Source of the DNA: Onishia taeanensis
GTDB lineage: Bacteria; Pseudomonadota; Gammaproteobacteria; Pseudomonadales; Halomonadaceae
Assembly: GCF_003268885.1 (NCBI RefSeq)
Contig: NZ_QLSX01000006.1
Location: 1 to 64,000 of the forward strand
Direction: 5' to 3'
DNA length: 64,000 nucleotides
Shown here: positions 47,201-58,041 of the stretch, piece by piece
Layout: the number at the start of each line of letters is the position of its first letter
How positions within the stretch are numbered: position 1 is the first letter of the stretch
Made by a program: the position numbers and the translations under genes
The notes under the pieces: generated by a model
The model's input: only the letters and a program-made list of their open reading frames with translations
Database searches by the model: none
Told to the model about the DNA's origin: nothing

Positions 47201-47905
47201 GGCCTCTCGGGTACTGGGCCCAAGGCCGGCGGCCCGCTCTATGTCAACCGCTTCCGCCGCACGGCCGCCGCCGAGCGCCTTGAGGCACCCAAGGGCGAGG
47301 CCGTATCTCTCGGGGCGCTGCAGTCGGCCCTCGACGGCCTGGATGCGCGTAACTGGGCGGCGCGACCCGACCGGGTCGAAGTGCTGCGCAAGGTGCTCTC
47401 CGGCAAGGGGGGCGTGATCCGCAAGGCGCTCTCCGAGACCGCTTCCCTGGACATGACCCCGCAGACGCTGCCGGGGCCGACAGGCGAGAGCAACCGGCTG
47501 GCGATGTATGCGAAGGGCCCGGTGCTGTGTCTCGGGCCGACCCTCGATATCGCCATCGCTCAGGCGGTTCAGGCGCTCGGCGTGGGCTGTCCGGCGGTGA
47601 TCGTGGTACCCGGCGCGACGCAGGCCGTGCAGGCGCTTAAAGAGGCCGGCGTGCCCGTCGCTGCGCTCGACGGCAGCATCGCGGCCGAGACGCTGAGCAA
47701 GGTCAAGGGCATCGCGGCCGTGGCCGCCACCGGTGCCAGCGACTGGAACCGCGAGCTGCGCCTTGCGCTTGCCCAGCGTGAAGGCCCCATCGTAACGCTC
47801 GAGACGCAGACCATCGCGCCGGAACGCTACGTGGTGGAGCGCCACCTGTGCATCGACACCACCGCTGCGGGCGGTAACGCCAGCCTGCTGGCGACGGCCG
47901 AATAG
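44240..47905 (+). CDS. putA: bifunctional proline dehydrogenase / P5C dehydrogenase PutA
   Basis: PutA oxidises proline to glutamate in two steps at the inner membrane. The 1221-residue protein has a proline dehydrogenase barrel (about 150-510; VRLVKGAYWDTEIK, FATHNAHT and RLYAPVGAHRDLLAYLVRRLLENGANSSFV). The aldehyde dehydrogenase domain follows (about 560-1040; SPWNFPLAIFTGQIAAAL, AETGGLNAMIVD and catalytic C821 in GQRCSA), then a C-terminal domain of about 170 residues. The N-terminal ribbon-helix-helix repressor domain of E. coli PutA is absent, so regulation must come from another protein. GGGAGAA precedes the ATG. Confidence 0.97.
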   Translation: MNEVTTPQDGNVSELRSRIRAHYAADEAAVLGGLVERIKLSEDDRRKVAAVGATYVERVRKETSPSMMEAFLAEYGLSTEEGVGLMCLAEALLRVPDAETIDDLIHDKIEPSDWGAHLGKSSSSMVNASTWALMLTGKVLENDPKGPVRALRGLVRRMGEPVVRTAVGQSMKILGRQFVLGQTIEEGMKNARELEKQGYTYSYDMLGEAARTDEDAVRYHKAYANAIAAIAKRAKGDVRGSPGISVKLSALHPRYEYTHRETVMAELLPRAQELVRQAAKANIGFNIDAEEQDRLDLSLDVIEELLADPSLKDWNGFGVVVQAYGRRAAPVIEALYEMAERYDRKIMVRLVKGAYWDTEIKLAQEMGVDTFPVFTRKVNTDVSYMACAQLLLDRRDRIYPQFATHNAHTCAAIVAMAGDDKDSYEFQRLHGMGESLHHIVKQSEGTHCRLYAPVGAHRDLLAYLVRRLLENGANSSFVNQVVDDSIPASEVSNDPVAEMQGLGETIASPSIRQPGELFAPERKNSRGFRINEPASIQSLIAGREAFADTTWTAAPMLAGSPAPQGPGRDALSPADASRVVGQVHEATPDEVASALDAAEDGFRDWSERPASERAAVLRRTADLYEEHFAELTVITTREAGKMIFDGIAEVREAVDFLRYYANDCERLEAEEPGKARGIFVCISPWNFPLAIFTGQIAAALAAGNAVLAKPAEQTPLIAARAVELMREAGLPEAALQLLPGDGPTVGGPLTSDSRIAGVCFTGSTEVAQIIHKALVQNAGPDAVLIAETGGLNAMIVDSTALTEQAVRDILISSFQSAGQRCSALRMLYVQEEARERLLSMLDGAMDALVIGDPWNTDTDVSPVIDADAKAEIGGYLDAQEKAGKVLKKLPVPNDGTFVSPAVVEVGGIEDLEREIFGPILHVATFKARDIDKVVDAINDRGYGLTFGLHTRIDDRVQQIVGRIRVGNVYVNRNQIGAIVGSQPFGGEGLSGTGPKAGGPLYVNRFRRTAAAERLEAPKGEAVSLGALQSALDGLDARNWAARPDRVEVLRKVLSGKGGVIRKALSETASLDMTPQTLPGPTGESNRLAMYAKGPVLCLGPTLDIAIAQAVQALGVGCPAVIVVPGATQAVQALKEAGVPVAALDGSIAAETLSKVKGIAAVAATGASDWNRELRLALAQREGPIVTLETQTIAPERYVVERHLCIDTTAAGGNASLLATAE

Positions 47906-47966
47906 CCACCTAGCAGGGGCGGCCCGCTGGGGTCGCCCCATTTCCCCCAACGCATTTCTCCCTTCC

Positions 47967-48007
47967 AAAAGCTCCCGTATGACGCCAAGGCGCATACGGG
48001 AGCTTTT
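47967..48007 (+). terminator. intrinsic terminator of putA
   Basis: Arms of 15 bp, AAAAGCTCCCGTATG and its complement, enclose a smaller CGCC/GGCG stem; the right arm ends in TTTT. Confidence 0.85.
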
Positions 48008-48240
48008 GCGCGCCTTGCTGGCTCCGGCACTCTTGCCACGCACGCGTTTCAGCACGCCGGTCAGACCACCGCTGCCGGTTTGTCTGGTGGTGCCGGCATC
48101 GTCTGAGTGCGATACGCTCCTTTGTCGATTCGTGTCATCATTTGCCCAGATTTCGGGACGATAATTCCTAACGGCCTTTCCTCAAGACATGTCATCAGGA
48201 CAGCCCCTAACGACACTGCGATCGTCACAGCGGAGGTGAC

Positions 48241-48999
48241 ATGACGGCATTCCCAAGCCTTTACGATGCCCTGGCCCTGATTGCCCTTGGCGGTTTGGCC
48301 GGTTTCATCAACGTGCTCTCGGCGGGCGGCTCGATGCTGACGCTGCCGCTGCTGATGTTCCTGGGGCTGCCGCCGCAGGTCGCCAATGGCACCAATCGGG
48401 TGTCGATCGTCTTCCAGAGTCTTTCGGCGGTGGGCAACTTTCGCCGCGCCGGGGCCAGTCAGGTAGGGCTCAGCCTGCGCCTGGCGGTACCTGCGGTGGT
48501 AGGCTCGCTGCTCGGCGTCTGGCTGGCGCTGCAGGTCAGCGATGCGCTCTTCGAGGCGGTGCTGATCACGGTGATGGCGGCCAGTGCCCTGATGATGCTG
48601 CTGCCCCAGCCGCAGCTCGAGACCCGGCCACTGACCCGCGAACGTCTGACGCCGCTGGTCTACCTGGCGATGTTCGCGATCGGCGTATACGGCGGCTTCA
48701 TCCAGGTCGGGGTGGGGGTGCTGTTCATCGTCGTGCTCTACCGGCTGCTGAAGATCGACCTGACCCAGGTCAACGTCTTCAAAGTCTTCATTATCTTGAT
48801 TTACACCCTGCCGGCGCTGGCGCTGTTCCTGTATCACGACCAGGTGCGCTGGAGCTATGGCCTGCTGTTGGCGGTGGGTAGCATGAGTGGTGCCTGGCTT
48901 GCGGTGCGGGTCAACATGGGCCCTCGCGGGGCGCTATGGGTCCGCTGGCTGACGCTTGCGATGATCGGGGCCATCATTGTGCGCCTGGTGATTGGTTAG
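48241..48999 (+). CDS. TSUP family membrane transporter (TauE/SafE type)
   Basis: The 252-residue inner-membrane protein has about eight hydrophobic helices in two repeats. The block GGLAGFINVLSAGGSMLTLPLLMFLGLPPQVANGTNRV is the TSUP signature and recurs as FAIGVYGGFIQVGVGVLFIVVLYRLLKIDLTQVNVFK. Family members export sulfite, sulfoacetate or other organosulfur anions, and the substrate here cannot be told. GGAGGTGAC precedes the ATG. Confidence 0.9.
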   Translation: MTAFPSLYDALALIALGGLAGFINVLSAGGSMLTLPLLMFLGLPPQVANGTNRVSIVFQSLSAVGNFRRAGASQVGLSLRLAVPAVVGSLLGVWLALQVSDALFEAVLITVMAASALMMLLPQPQLETRPLTRERLTPLVYLAMFAIGVYGGFIQVGVGVLFIVVLYRLLKIDLTQVNVFKVFIILIYTLPALALFLYHDQVRWSYGLLLAVGSMSGAWLAVRVNMGPRGALWVRWLTLAMIGAIIVRLVIG

Positions 49000-49104
49000 C
49001 GCTGTTGGGGCTAGCACGGTCGTATGGGGCGTGCGCTGCAAAGAGTGCTAATGTAGTAGCGATAGCTTGCGAATTTACCCATGCCACTCGATGAGGACAT
49101 CACG

Positions 49105-49239
49105 ATGACACGATTGATTGCCCTGACGTTCCTGACCCTGTTTTCCGTGTCGCTGCTGGCCGGCTGTAACACCATGCGCGGTGCCGGCGAGGACATCCAG
49201 CAGGGTGGCCAGGCGATCGAGGACGCGGCCGAAAGCTAG
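49105..49239 (+). CDS. entericidin-like small lipoprotein
   Basis: The frame encodes 44 residues: a signal peptide with lipobox LLAGCNT, then MRGAGEDIQQGGQAIEDAAES. This matches the entericidin A/B family of small outer-membrane or inner-membrane lipoproteins (GAGEDIQxGGxAIExAA). GAGGA lies 8 bases before the ATG. In E. coli, entericidin B promotes lysis in stationary phase under RpoS; a similar role here is only inference. It is a single gene bounded by a strong terminator. Confidence 0.9.
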   Translation: MTRLIALTFLTLFSVSLLAGCNTMRGAGEDIQQGGQAIEDAAES

Positions 49240-49299
49240 GCCACGCATCGATAGCGATAGCCATGACGCTGACGGCGAGCGAGATCGTCATGGTGAGCG

Positions 49300-49342
49300 A
49301 CAACCAAGCGGGGCAGGCCATGGACCTGCCCCGCTTGGTTGT
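49300..49342. terminator. bidirectional terminator between ecn-like and thioesterase genes
   Basis: An 18-bp perfect stem (49300-49317 and 49325-49342) closes on loop CCATGGA, which is itself palindromic. It lies between convergent genes. Confidence 0.8.
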
Positions 49343-49359
49343 GTGGATCGGAAACCTGG

Positions 49360-49902
49360 TTACGTAGCGGACGTACGAGAAGCATTCAGGGCCGCCTGAC
49401 GCTCGGCGTAATAGCTTTCCTGGGTTTGGCGTGCCTCTTCCTCGGCCTGCTTGCGCAGCTTCTTGCGCAGTGCGGCCTTCTCGAAGCGCAGCTGCTGGAT
49501 CGGGGTTTCCAGCGGTAGCGGCGGTACCTCGGCCGGCTTGCCGTCGCCATCGACGGCCACCATGGTCAGGTAGCAGCTATTGGTATGGCGGATCAGGCGT
49601 TCCTGAATCGATTCTGCGACCACCTTGATGCCGACTTCCATCGAGGAGCGGCCGACGTGGTTGACCGACGCCAGGAAGGTGACCAGCTCGCCGACGTGGA
49701 TCGGCTGGGAAAACTTCACCTGATCCACCGACAGGGTCACCACATAGTGGCCGGAATAGCGGCTGGCACAGGCGTAGGCGACCTCGTCGAGCTTCTTGAG
49801 GATGGCGCCGCCATGCACCTTGCCGCTGAAGTTGGCCATGTCGGGGGTCATCAGCACGGTCATCGAGAGTTCGTGCTGGCGGGGTAGGTCGTTGTGACTC
49901 AC
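49360..49902 (-). CDS. acyl-CoA thioesterase (hotdog fold, YciA-like)
   Basis: The 180-residue cytosolic enzyme hydrolyses acyl-CoA. The block LMTPDMANFSGKVHGGAILKKLDEVAYACASRYSG carries the Asn and HGG residues typical of the BFIT/YciA hotdog group. Then come VTLSVDQVKFSQPIHVGELVTFLASVNHVGRSSMEVGIKV and a charged C-terminal helix (about 140-170). I choose the GTG at 49902, which has GGAG six bases upstream, over more distal starts. The AtoE-type transporter gene that follows on the same strand may link both to fatty acid use. Confidence 0.9.
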   Translation of the reverse strand: MSHNDLPRQHELSMTVLMTPDMANFSGKVHGGAILKKLDEVAYACASRYSGHYVVTLSVDQVKFSQPIHVGELVTFLASVNHVGRSSMEVGIKVVAESIQERLIRHTNSCYLTMVAVDGDGKPAEVPPLPLETPIQQLRFEKAALRKKLRKQAEEEARQTQESYYAERQAALNASRTSAT

Positions 49903-50067
49903 TGTGGGCTCCAGGGGATGGGAGGCAGAATGCTTATTCTGCCTCCCATCATAGCGTGTTGCCCCCGTGCACAGGTAGGTCACCCTTGGCACGCCTAGCG
50001 ACCGAGCCTGGCCCTTGGCCTTGGCAAGGGTGGGCGGGCCCTAGCGAGTGGCGATCCTATGTGGCTC

Positions 50068-51378
50068 CTACAGGTAGGTGAGGCCCAGCGCGATGATGGC
50101 GCCGCTGATGAACAGCTGGATCAGGCAGTAGCCCATGATGTCCTTGGCCTTGAGGCCGGCGATGGCCAGCACCGGCAGCGCCCAGAAGGGCTGCAGCAGG
50201 TTGGTCCAGGCGTCGCCCCAGGCCACTGCCATGGCGATGCGCGGCACATCAGCACCAAGCGCCGCCGCTGCCGGCAGCATTACCGGTGCCTGAACCGCCC
50301 ACTGGCCGCCGCCGGAAGGCACGAACAGGTTGACCACGCCGGCGCTGATGAACGACCAGAAGGGCAGCGTCTCGGCACTGGCGAAGGAGACGAAGGCTTC
50401 CGACAGGGTCTGGGCCAGGCCTGACTGCACCATGATCGCCATGATGCCCGCATAGAAGGGGAACTGGATGACGATGCCAGCGCCGCCCTTGATGGCTTCC
50501 TGAAGGCTGGCGAGCAGCCGGCGCGGCGTGCGATGCAGCACGATGGCCAGGAACAGGAACAGGAAGTTGACCACGTTGAGGTTGAGGCCGCCGCCGCGCA
50601 GCACGAAGTGGTCAAGCAGGAACAGCAGCCCGGGAATGCCGACCAGCCAGGCCAGGGCGCGGCTGTTCTCGAGGCGCTCGGCCGGGCGAGTGATGCGCAC
50701 GCGGGTTTCCTGCTCTTCCTCCAGCAGCGCCGGGTCGACGTAAACGCTCTCGTCTTCGCTTGGCAGCATCAGGCGGTTGACCAGCGGCACGCTGACCAGC
50801 AGCACGGCGACGATCGCCAGATTGAACCAGGAGAAGATAGTCTCGGAGGTGGGGATGACGCCGATCTGCTCGACGCTGAAGTGGCCTTCGGTGGCGATGG
50901 TCAGCGGGATCGAGCCGGCAAGCCCTGCGTGCCAGATCAGAAAGCCCGAATAGGCACTGGCCACCAGCAGGCGGTAGTCGACGCGGACCTGGCGAGCCAG
51001 CTCCTTGGCGAACAGCGCCCCCACCACCAGGCCGAAGCCCCAGTTGATCCAGCTGGCCAGCAGCGAGACCACGGTCACCAGCACGATGGCGCTGCCGGCG
51101 TTCTTGGCCTTGCCGGCGAGCCCTGACAGTACGCGCTTGACCGGCGGCGTGTTGGCGAGCATGAAGCCGGTGATCAGTACCAGCAGCATCTGCATCGAGA
51201 AGGTCAGCAGGTTCCAGAAGCCGTCGCCCCAGAAGCGCAGCACGTCCAAAGGTGTCTGACGTTCGACCGCGATGGCCGCTACGGCGGCAACCAGCGTCAG
51301 CAGCAGCACGAAGATATACGGATCCGGCAGGTAGCGCTCGACCAGCTTGACGGCCGGCCGCGAGAGAAACTTGAGCAT
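50068..51378 (-). CDS. short-chain fatty acid transporter AtoE
   Basis: The 436-residue membrane protein matches the AtoE (TIGR00366-type) family, which is thought to import short-chain fatty acids such as acetoacetate or butyrate. Typical blocks are LVERYLPDPYIFVLLLTLV, GFWNLLTFSMQMLLVLITGFMLA, SWINWGFGLVVGALFAKELAR and NLFVPSGGGQWAVQAPVM. Around ten membrane helices are visible. The atoDAB genes are not adjacent, but a fused CoA-transferase lies elsewhere in the window. Three tandem 17-bp repeats lie directly upstream. Confidence 0.92.
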   Translation of the reverse strand: MLKFLSRPAVKLVERYLPDPYIFVLLLTLVAAVAAIAVERQTPLDVLRFWGDGFWNLLTFSMQMLLVLITGFMLANTPPVKRVLSGLAGKAKNAGSAIVLVTVVSLLASWINWGFGLVVGALFAKELARQVRVDYRLLVASAYSGFLIWHAGLAGSIPLTIATEGHFSVEQIGVIPTSETIFSWFNLAIVAVLLVSVPLVNRLMLPSEDESVYVDPALLEEEQETRVRITRPAERLENSRALAWLVGIPGLLFLLDHFVLRGGGLNLNVVNFLFLFLAIVLHRTPRRLLASLQEAIKGGAGIVIQFPFYAGIMAIMVQSGLAQTLSEAFVSFASAETLPFWSFISAGVVNLFVPSGGGQWAVQAPVMLPAAAALGADVPRIAMAVAWGDAWTNLLQPFWALPVLAIAGLKAKDIMGYCLIQLFISGAIIALGLTYL

Positions 51379-51393
51379 GATCGTGGTCTTCTT

Positions 51394-51444
51394 GTTAGTG
51401 GGTGTAGTCAGTTAGTGGGTGAAGTCAGTTAGTGGGTGTAGTCA
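51394..51444. repeat. three contiguous 17-bp direct repeats upstream of atoE
   Basis: The units GTTAGTGGGTGTAGTCA (51394-51410), the same with one change (51411-51427), and an exact copy (51428-51444) are followed by a partial copy. They start 16 bases before the atoE start codon. Their position allows either regulator binding or a repetitive leader. Confidence 0.9.
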
Positions 51445-51495
51445 GTGAGTTAGCGAATTAGGTGCACCACGGTAGCGGATTAGGCGGCGAAGGGA

Positions 51496-52830
51496 CTATC
51501 GACTATGGTCGCCCCCGGCGATCCAGACATAGCGACGGTAATGCAGGTAATAGGCGCCCAGAGTGGCCGAGCGCACCAGCATGAAGGTACTGAAGGCAAG
51601 CCATAGCCCGTGATTGCCCATCGGCTGGGTGAGCCACCATAGCGGCAGGTAGACGGCGAGGCCGACGAAGATGCTGTTGCGCATCTCTCGGGTGGCGGTG
51701 GCGCCGATGAAAACGCCATCCAGCAGATAGCTCCATACTGCGAGCAGCGGCATCAGCACCATCCAGGGAAGGTAAGTGGCCGCCGTGGCCCGCACCTCGG
51801 GCAGGTCGGTGAGGAGCGCGATTAGTGCCTCGCCGCCCAGCGCGAACGCCAGCATGGCAGCGGCGGCGATGGCCAGCGAAAAGCGCCCGGCGCTGCGTAC
51901 CGCGGCGGCGAACTCGTCCCAGCGCGCCCTTCCTACGGCACGCCCGGTAAGCGCCTCGGCGGCATGGGCGAAGCCATCCAGGCCGTAGGAGGTGAGCATG
52001 ATGAACTGCAAAAGGACCGCATTGGCCGCCAGCACCGTATCCCCTTGGCTGGCGCCCTGGGCGGTAAAGAAGGCCATCGCGAACAAAAGGCCCAGCGTGC
52101 GCAGAAACAGCTGGGCATTGACCGCGAACAGCGCTTGATAGGCGCTGAGGGCGACCAGCCGCGCACGATCGAGCTGCCCGCCCAGGGCGCCGAGCTGGCC
52201 CCTCACCAGCCACAGGCCCGCGATCAGCGCCGTGTAGTCGGCGATCACCGTGGCCCAGGCCACGCCGTCGCTGGTCATGCCTAGCCCCACCACGAACCAC
52301 AGGTCGAGCGCGATATTTACACTGTTGGTCAGCACCATCAGGATCAGGGTGACCCGCGAATTCTGCTGGCCGAGAAACCAGCCAAGGATCGCGTAGTTGG
52401 CCAGCACCGCAGGCGCGGAGAGGATGCGAATGCCCGCGTACTCGTGGGCGAGTGCGGTGGCCTGGGCGCTGCCGTCGAGCAGCATCAGGCCCAGCTTGAT
52501 CAGTGGTGTCGAGAACAGGATCAGCCCCGCGCCGATCACCGCGGCCATCACCAGTGACTGGCCGAGCAGGGTGCGCACCTCGGTATCGTCTTCCCGGCCA
52601 ACCGCCTGGGAGGTCATGCCGGTGGTGCCCATGCGCAGGAAGCCAAAGCCCCAGTAAAGGAAGCTGAACAGGGCGGCGCCCAGCGTCACCGCCGCCAGAT
52701 AGCGGGAGTCCGGCAGGTGACCGACCACTGCGGTATCGACCAGCCCCAGCAGCGGGACGGTGATGTTGGAGAGGATGATCGGCCAGGCCAGGGGCCAGAT
52801 GCGCGGCGCAGCGGTGCGTTGAGTGGACAA
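51496..52830 (-). CDS. MATE family efflux transporter (DinF-like)
   Basis: The protein (about 444 residues from this start) has twelve membrane helices and belongs to the DinF branch of MATE exporters. Evidence includes LAWPIILSNITVPLLGLVDTAVVGHLPDSRYLAAVTLGA, GFGFLRMGTTGMTSQAVG and GWFLGQQNSRVTLILMVLTNSVNIALDLWFVVGLG. These antiporters use sodium or proton gradients to expel drugs or oxidants. I choose the TTG at 52830 because AGGAA is at ideal spacing; in-frame ATGs at 52866 and 52902 would give a longer N-terminus with no homology to the family. Confidence 0.88.
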   Translation of the reverse strand: MSTQRTAAPRIWPLAWPIILSNITVPLLGLVDTAVVGHLPDSRYLAAVTLGAALFSFLYWGFGFLRMGTTGMTSQAVGREDDTEVRTLLGQSLVMAAVIGAGLILFSTPLIKLGLMLLDGSAQATALAHEYAGIRILSAPAVLANYAILGWFLGQQNSRVTLILMVLTNSVNIALDLWFVVGLGMTSDGVAWATVIADYTALIAGLWLVRGQLGALGGQLDRARLVALSAYQALFAVNAQLFLRTLGLLFAMAFFTAQGASQGDTVLAANAVLLQFIMLTSYGLDGFAHAAEALTGRAVGRARWDEFAAAVRSAGRFSLAIAAAAMLAFALGGEALIALLTDLPEVRATAATYLPWMVLMPLLAVWSYLLDGVFIGATATREMRNSIFVGLAVYLPLWWLTQPMGNHGLWLAFSTFMLVRSATLGAYYLHYRRYVWIAGGDHSR

Positions 52831-53011
52831 ACCGTTTCCTCGATCGAACCAGTGGGTCGGCAGCATACCCCAGGTGCTGGCATGCCTCAGTCCTGACAGC
52901 ATACCTTGGTGGTTAGCAGGCCATCTCGACCGCTAGTCAGGCGGGCAACCGTACTACACTGCGGGTGGTTCTATCATTCGCAACGCTGGCTGATACGAGG
53001 AGCGACTCAGC

Positions 53012-53350
53012 ATGCACAAGATCAGGACGATACCCGGTGTGATGCCCGCAGTGATGGCCCTGGCACTCCTGCTGGGCCCTATCCTTGGGAGCGAGGCGGC
53101 GCAGGCGGTAGAGCCTCGCCTGGAGCAACAGCCAAGTGGCGGGGCGATGGTCGCGGATGCGCTGGTGGCCCGGCCGCTGCTGGCGGTGGCCACCGTGGGC
53201 GGAGCCGCGGTGTTTCTGGTGTCGCTGCCGTTTTCGGCGCTGGGCGGCAACGTGGATGAAGCGGCCAAGACGCTGATACTGACGCCCGCCGAGGCGACCT
53301 TCCGGCGCTGTCTGGGGTGTCGTATCAGCAAGCGGCGCGACGAATTCTAG
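53012..53350 (+). CDS. small exported membrane protein of unknown function
   Basis: The 112-residue protein has an N-terminal signal or membrane segment (VMPAVMALALLLGPILG) and a second hydrophobic helix (LLAVATVGGAAVFLVSLPFSALGG). A C-terminal block follows, NVDEAAKTLILTPAEATFRRCLGCRI. The block AATVGGAAVFLVSLPFSALGGN...PAEATFRRCLG is conserved in pseudomonads and relatives as far as I recall, but with no known function. GGAGCGA precedes the ATG. Confidence 0.7.
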   Translation: MHKIRTIPGVMPAVMALALLLGPILGSEAAQAVEPRLEQQPSGGAMVADALVARPLLAVATVGGAAVFLVSLPFSALGGNVDEAAKTLILTPAEATFRRCLGCRISKRRDEF

Positions 53351-53418
53351 CCAGTGACGAAGCCTGGCATCGCCCCTGGCATCGCCCCGGGCATTGCCCT
53401 TGGCACATTGCCACAACG

Positions 53419-53454
53419 CAAACGCCCCGCAGGGCGGGGCCTGCAGGGCGTTTG
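53419..53454. terminator. terminator between the small protein and ferredoxin genes
   Basis: The stem CAAACGCCC/GGGCGTTTG is continued by GCAGG/CCTGC after one mismatch. It lies between convergent genes. Confidence 0.7.
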
Positions 53455-53480
53455 GGAAAGTCAGATAAATTCGGGCAAGC

Positions 53481-53759
<279 letters not shown>

Positions 53760-53796
53760 TCAGGAGCGTGGGCCGGCTAATATCCGAGTAAAACGC

Positions 53797-56231
<2,435 letters not shown>

Positions 56232-56447
56232 GCCGCTTACCTCATTGTGCTGATGGCGCCTGGGCGCTCATGTTTCCTTCATTTACGGTTGATAATATCA
56301 CCGCGGCCGCTACCCCGTCATGCGGGCCTTGGCTACGCAGGCGGTGGTTTTCATCTTCTTGTCATGAACGGATGTTTGAATCTGCGCCTGGTCGACCGGC
56401 CCTGCTAGAATACCGGGTTCCTTCGTTCACCCGGCTACCGGACGCCC

Positions 56448-57134
56448 ATGCACGCCAATTCCCGAGCCATCGTTACCAATCAGCCTGGCCCCCATCAGGA
56501 ACTCGCCCGCCGCGTTTCCCGTGCTCTTGCCCATCCGCTCAAGAAGCCGATTGCCGAGCACACGCGCAGCGCCTTCGCCGAGGCCGACGCATGGCTGTCA
56601 GCACGGCCTCGGCCGCTGATTCTCGATGCGGGCTGTGGCGTGGGACTCTCGACTCGTCAACTGGCCGAACAGTTCCCCGATCATGTGGTGATCGGTGTCG
56701 ATCGCAGTTCCGATCGCCTGTCGCGGGATCATGGCGAGCTAGCGGACAACGCTCTGCTGGTACGGGCCGATCTGGTGGACTTCTGGCGGTTGGCGCTGGC
56801 GTCGGGCTGGCAGCCAGCGCGCCACTACTTGCTCTACCCGAACCCCTACCCCAAAGCCGCCCATCTCAAGATGCGCTGGCACGGCCACCCGGTGTTTCCG
56901 GCCATTCTGGCACTTGGCGGACGACTCGAGCTGCGCTCCAACTGGCGCCTGTATGTCGAGGAGTTCGCGCTGGCCATCGAGCAGGCCACCGGCGAGGTCG
57001 TGCAGGCTGAGGTTCATCAGCCGGACGGTGACTTCCTGACGCCTTTCGAGCGCAAGTATCACGCCAGTGGCCAGTCGCTCTGGCGGCTTCAGGTCGAGCT
57101 TCCGCTGGCTCTCGAGCTGCTGCCCACACCCTGA
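56448..57134 (+). CDS. TrmB-like SAM-dependent methyltransferase
   Basis: The 228-residue protein resembles tRNA (guanine-46-N7) methyltransferase. SAM binding is at ILDAGCGVGLSTRQLAEQFPDHVVIGVDRS. The substrate block YLLYPNPYPKAAHLKMRWHGHPVFPAILALGGRLELRSNW matches TrmB's PDPWPKxRHxKRR...LK.GG...T only loosely, with Asn in place of Asp and no RR pair. I therefore read it as a TrmB paralogue whose substrate is unknown. It is divergent from fabY. Confidence 0.75.
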   Translation: MHANSRAIVTNQPGPHQELARRVSRALAHPLKKPIAEHTRSAFAEADAWLSARPRPLILDAGCGVGLSTRQLAEQFPDHVVIGVDRSSDRLSRDHGELADNALLVRADLVDFWRLALASGWQPARHYLLYPNPYPKAAHLKMRWHGHPVFPAILALGGRLELRSNWRLYVEEFALAIEQATGEVVQAEVHQPDGDFLTPFERKYHASGQSLWRLQVELPLALELLPTP

Positions 57135-57147
57135 AACCGCCGCTGAC

Positions 57148-58041
57148 TCAGCGGTCCTCGCGCCCGCGAAACCCCTGCCCCAGCGATTGACGAAGCCAGC
57201 GCGCGACTGGGCCCTGGGCGCTGTCGCGGCGGGCGATCATCTCCACCTCGATGCGCGGCGCTACCCCAAGCGCCTCACCGGTCAATGTGGTCAGGTGATC
57301 GCGAAAAGGCGGGTAGCTGGCGATATGCTGCGGTACCAGTGCCCAACCGAGCCCGCGGGTGGCGAGCTCCGCCATCGAGTAAAAGCTGTTCAGACGCCAG
57401 AACCTCGCGCTGGTGGCTTGCCCCCCTGCGCTACCGGTGCGCGAGGCAATCACCAGCTGGCGATGGCTTGCCAGGTCAGTGAGGTCGGGCGCCGGCAGCC
57501 TGGCCAGCGGATGATCCCGGGCCACCACCAGTAACTGCTTCAGGTGAGCGATGCGCTGTCCTTCCAATAGCGGGCCTCGGGCCTGCTGGCTGAGCAGAAT
57601 ACCGATGTCGGCGGTGCGATCCTCGACCCAACCGGCGATGTCGCCCTGGGCGCCGTAGAGTAGCGTCAGCTGCAGTGCCGGATAGCGATGGGCCAGCGCC
57701 TCGAGGGTGGTATCCACCGGCGGCATTTCGACCAGCGCTTCGTCGATGGCCATGACCAGGCTTGCCTCCTCGCCCTCGGCGATGGCCCGGGCCCTGGCAT
57801 CCAGTCGCTGGCATTGATTCAGCACCGCTCGGGCCTCGTGCAGCATTGCCTCGCCGGCCGCCGTCAGTTGCGGCAGTCGTCCCTGGCGGTCGAAGAGCAT
57901 GAAGCCCAGATCGTCCTCCAGGTGGCTGATGGCGGTGCTGATCGCCGATTGGGCACGCTTCAGCCGGCGCGCCGCGGCAGAAAACGAGCCCTGCTCGGCG
58001 GCGGCAATCAGGCATTCCAACTGATCCAGGGTCCAACGCAT
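57148..58041 (-). CDS. LysR family transcriptional regulator
   Basis: The 297-residue regulator has an N-terminal winged helix-turn-helix (LDQLECLIAAAEQGSFSAAARRLKRAQSAISTAISHLEDDLGFMLFDRQGR) and a periplasmic-binding-protein-like sensor domain. AGGAGG precedes the ATG. It is divergent from the PACE-SMR efflux pair across 190 bases. In Acinetobacter the PACE gene aceI is controlled by a divergent LysR protein, AceR, so control of the neighbours is likely by analogy. Confidence 0.9.
   Translation of the reverse strand: MRWTLDQLECLIAAAEQGSFSAAARRLKRAQSAISTAISHLEDDLGFMLFDRQGRLPQLTAAGEAMLHEARAVLNQCQRLDARARAIAEGEEASLVMAIDEALVEMPPVDTTLEALAHRYPALQLTLLYGAQGDIAGWVEDRTADIGILLSQQARGPLLEGQRIAHLKQLLVVARDHPLARLPAPDLTDLASHRQLVIASRTGSAGGQATSARFWRLNSFYSMAELATRGLGWALVPQHIASYPPFRDHLTTLTGEALGVAPRIEVEMIARRDSAQGPVARWLRQSLGQGFRGREDR

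Noticed and set aside
46673-48055. Minus-strand open frame (460 codons) antisense to putA
   Set aside because: Typical antisense shadow in a GC-rich gene; no domain, no ribosome-binding site.
51394-51444. CRISPR array
   Set aside because: The units are contiguous without spacers, so this is a plain tandem repeat. No cas genes are present.
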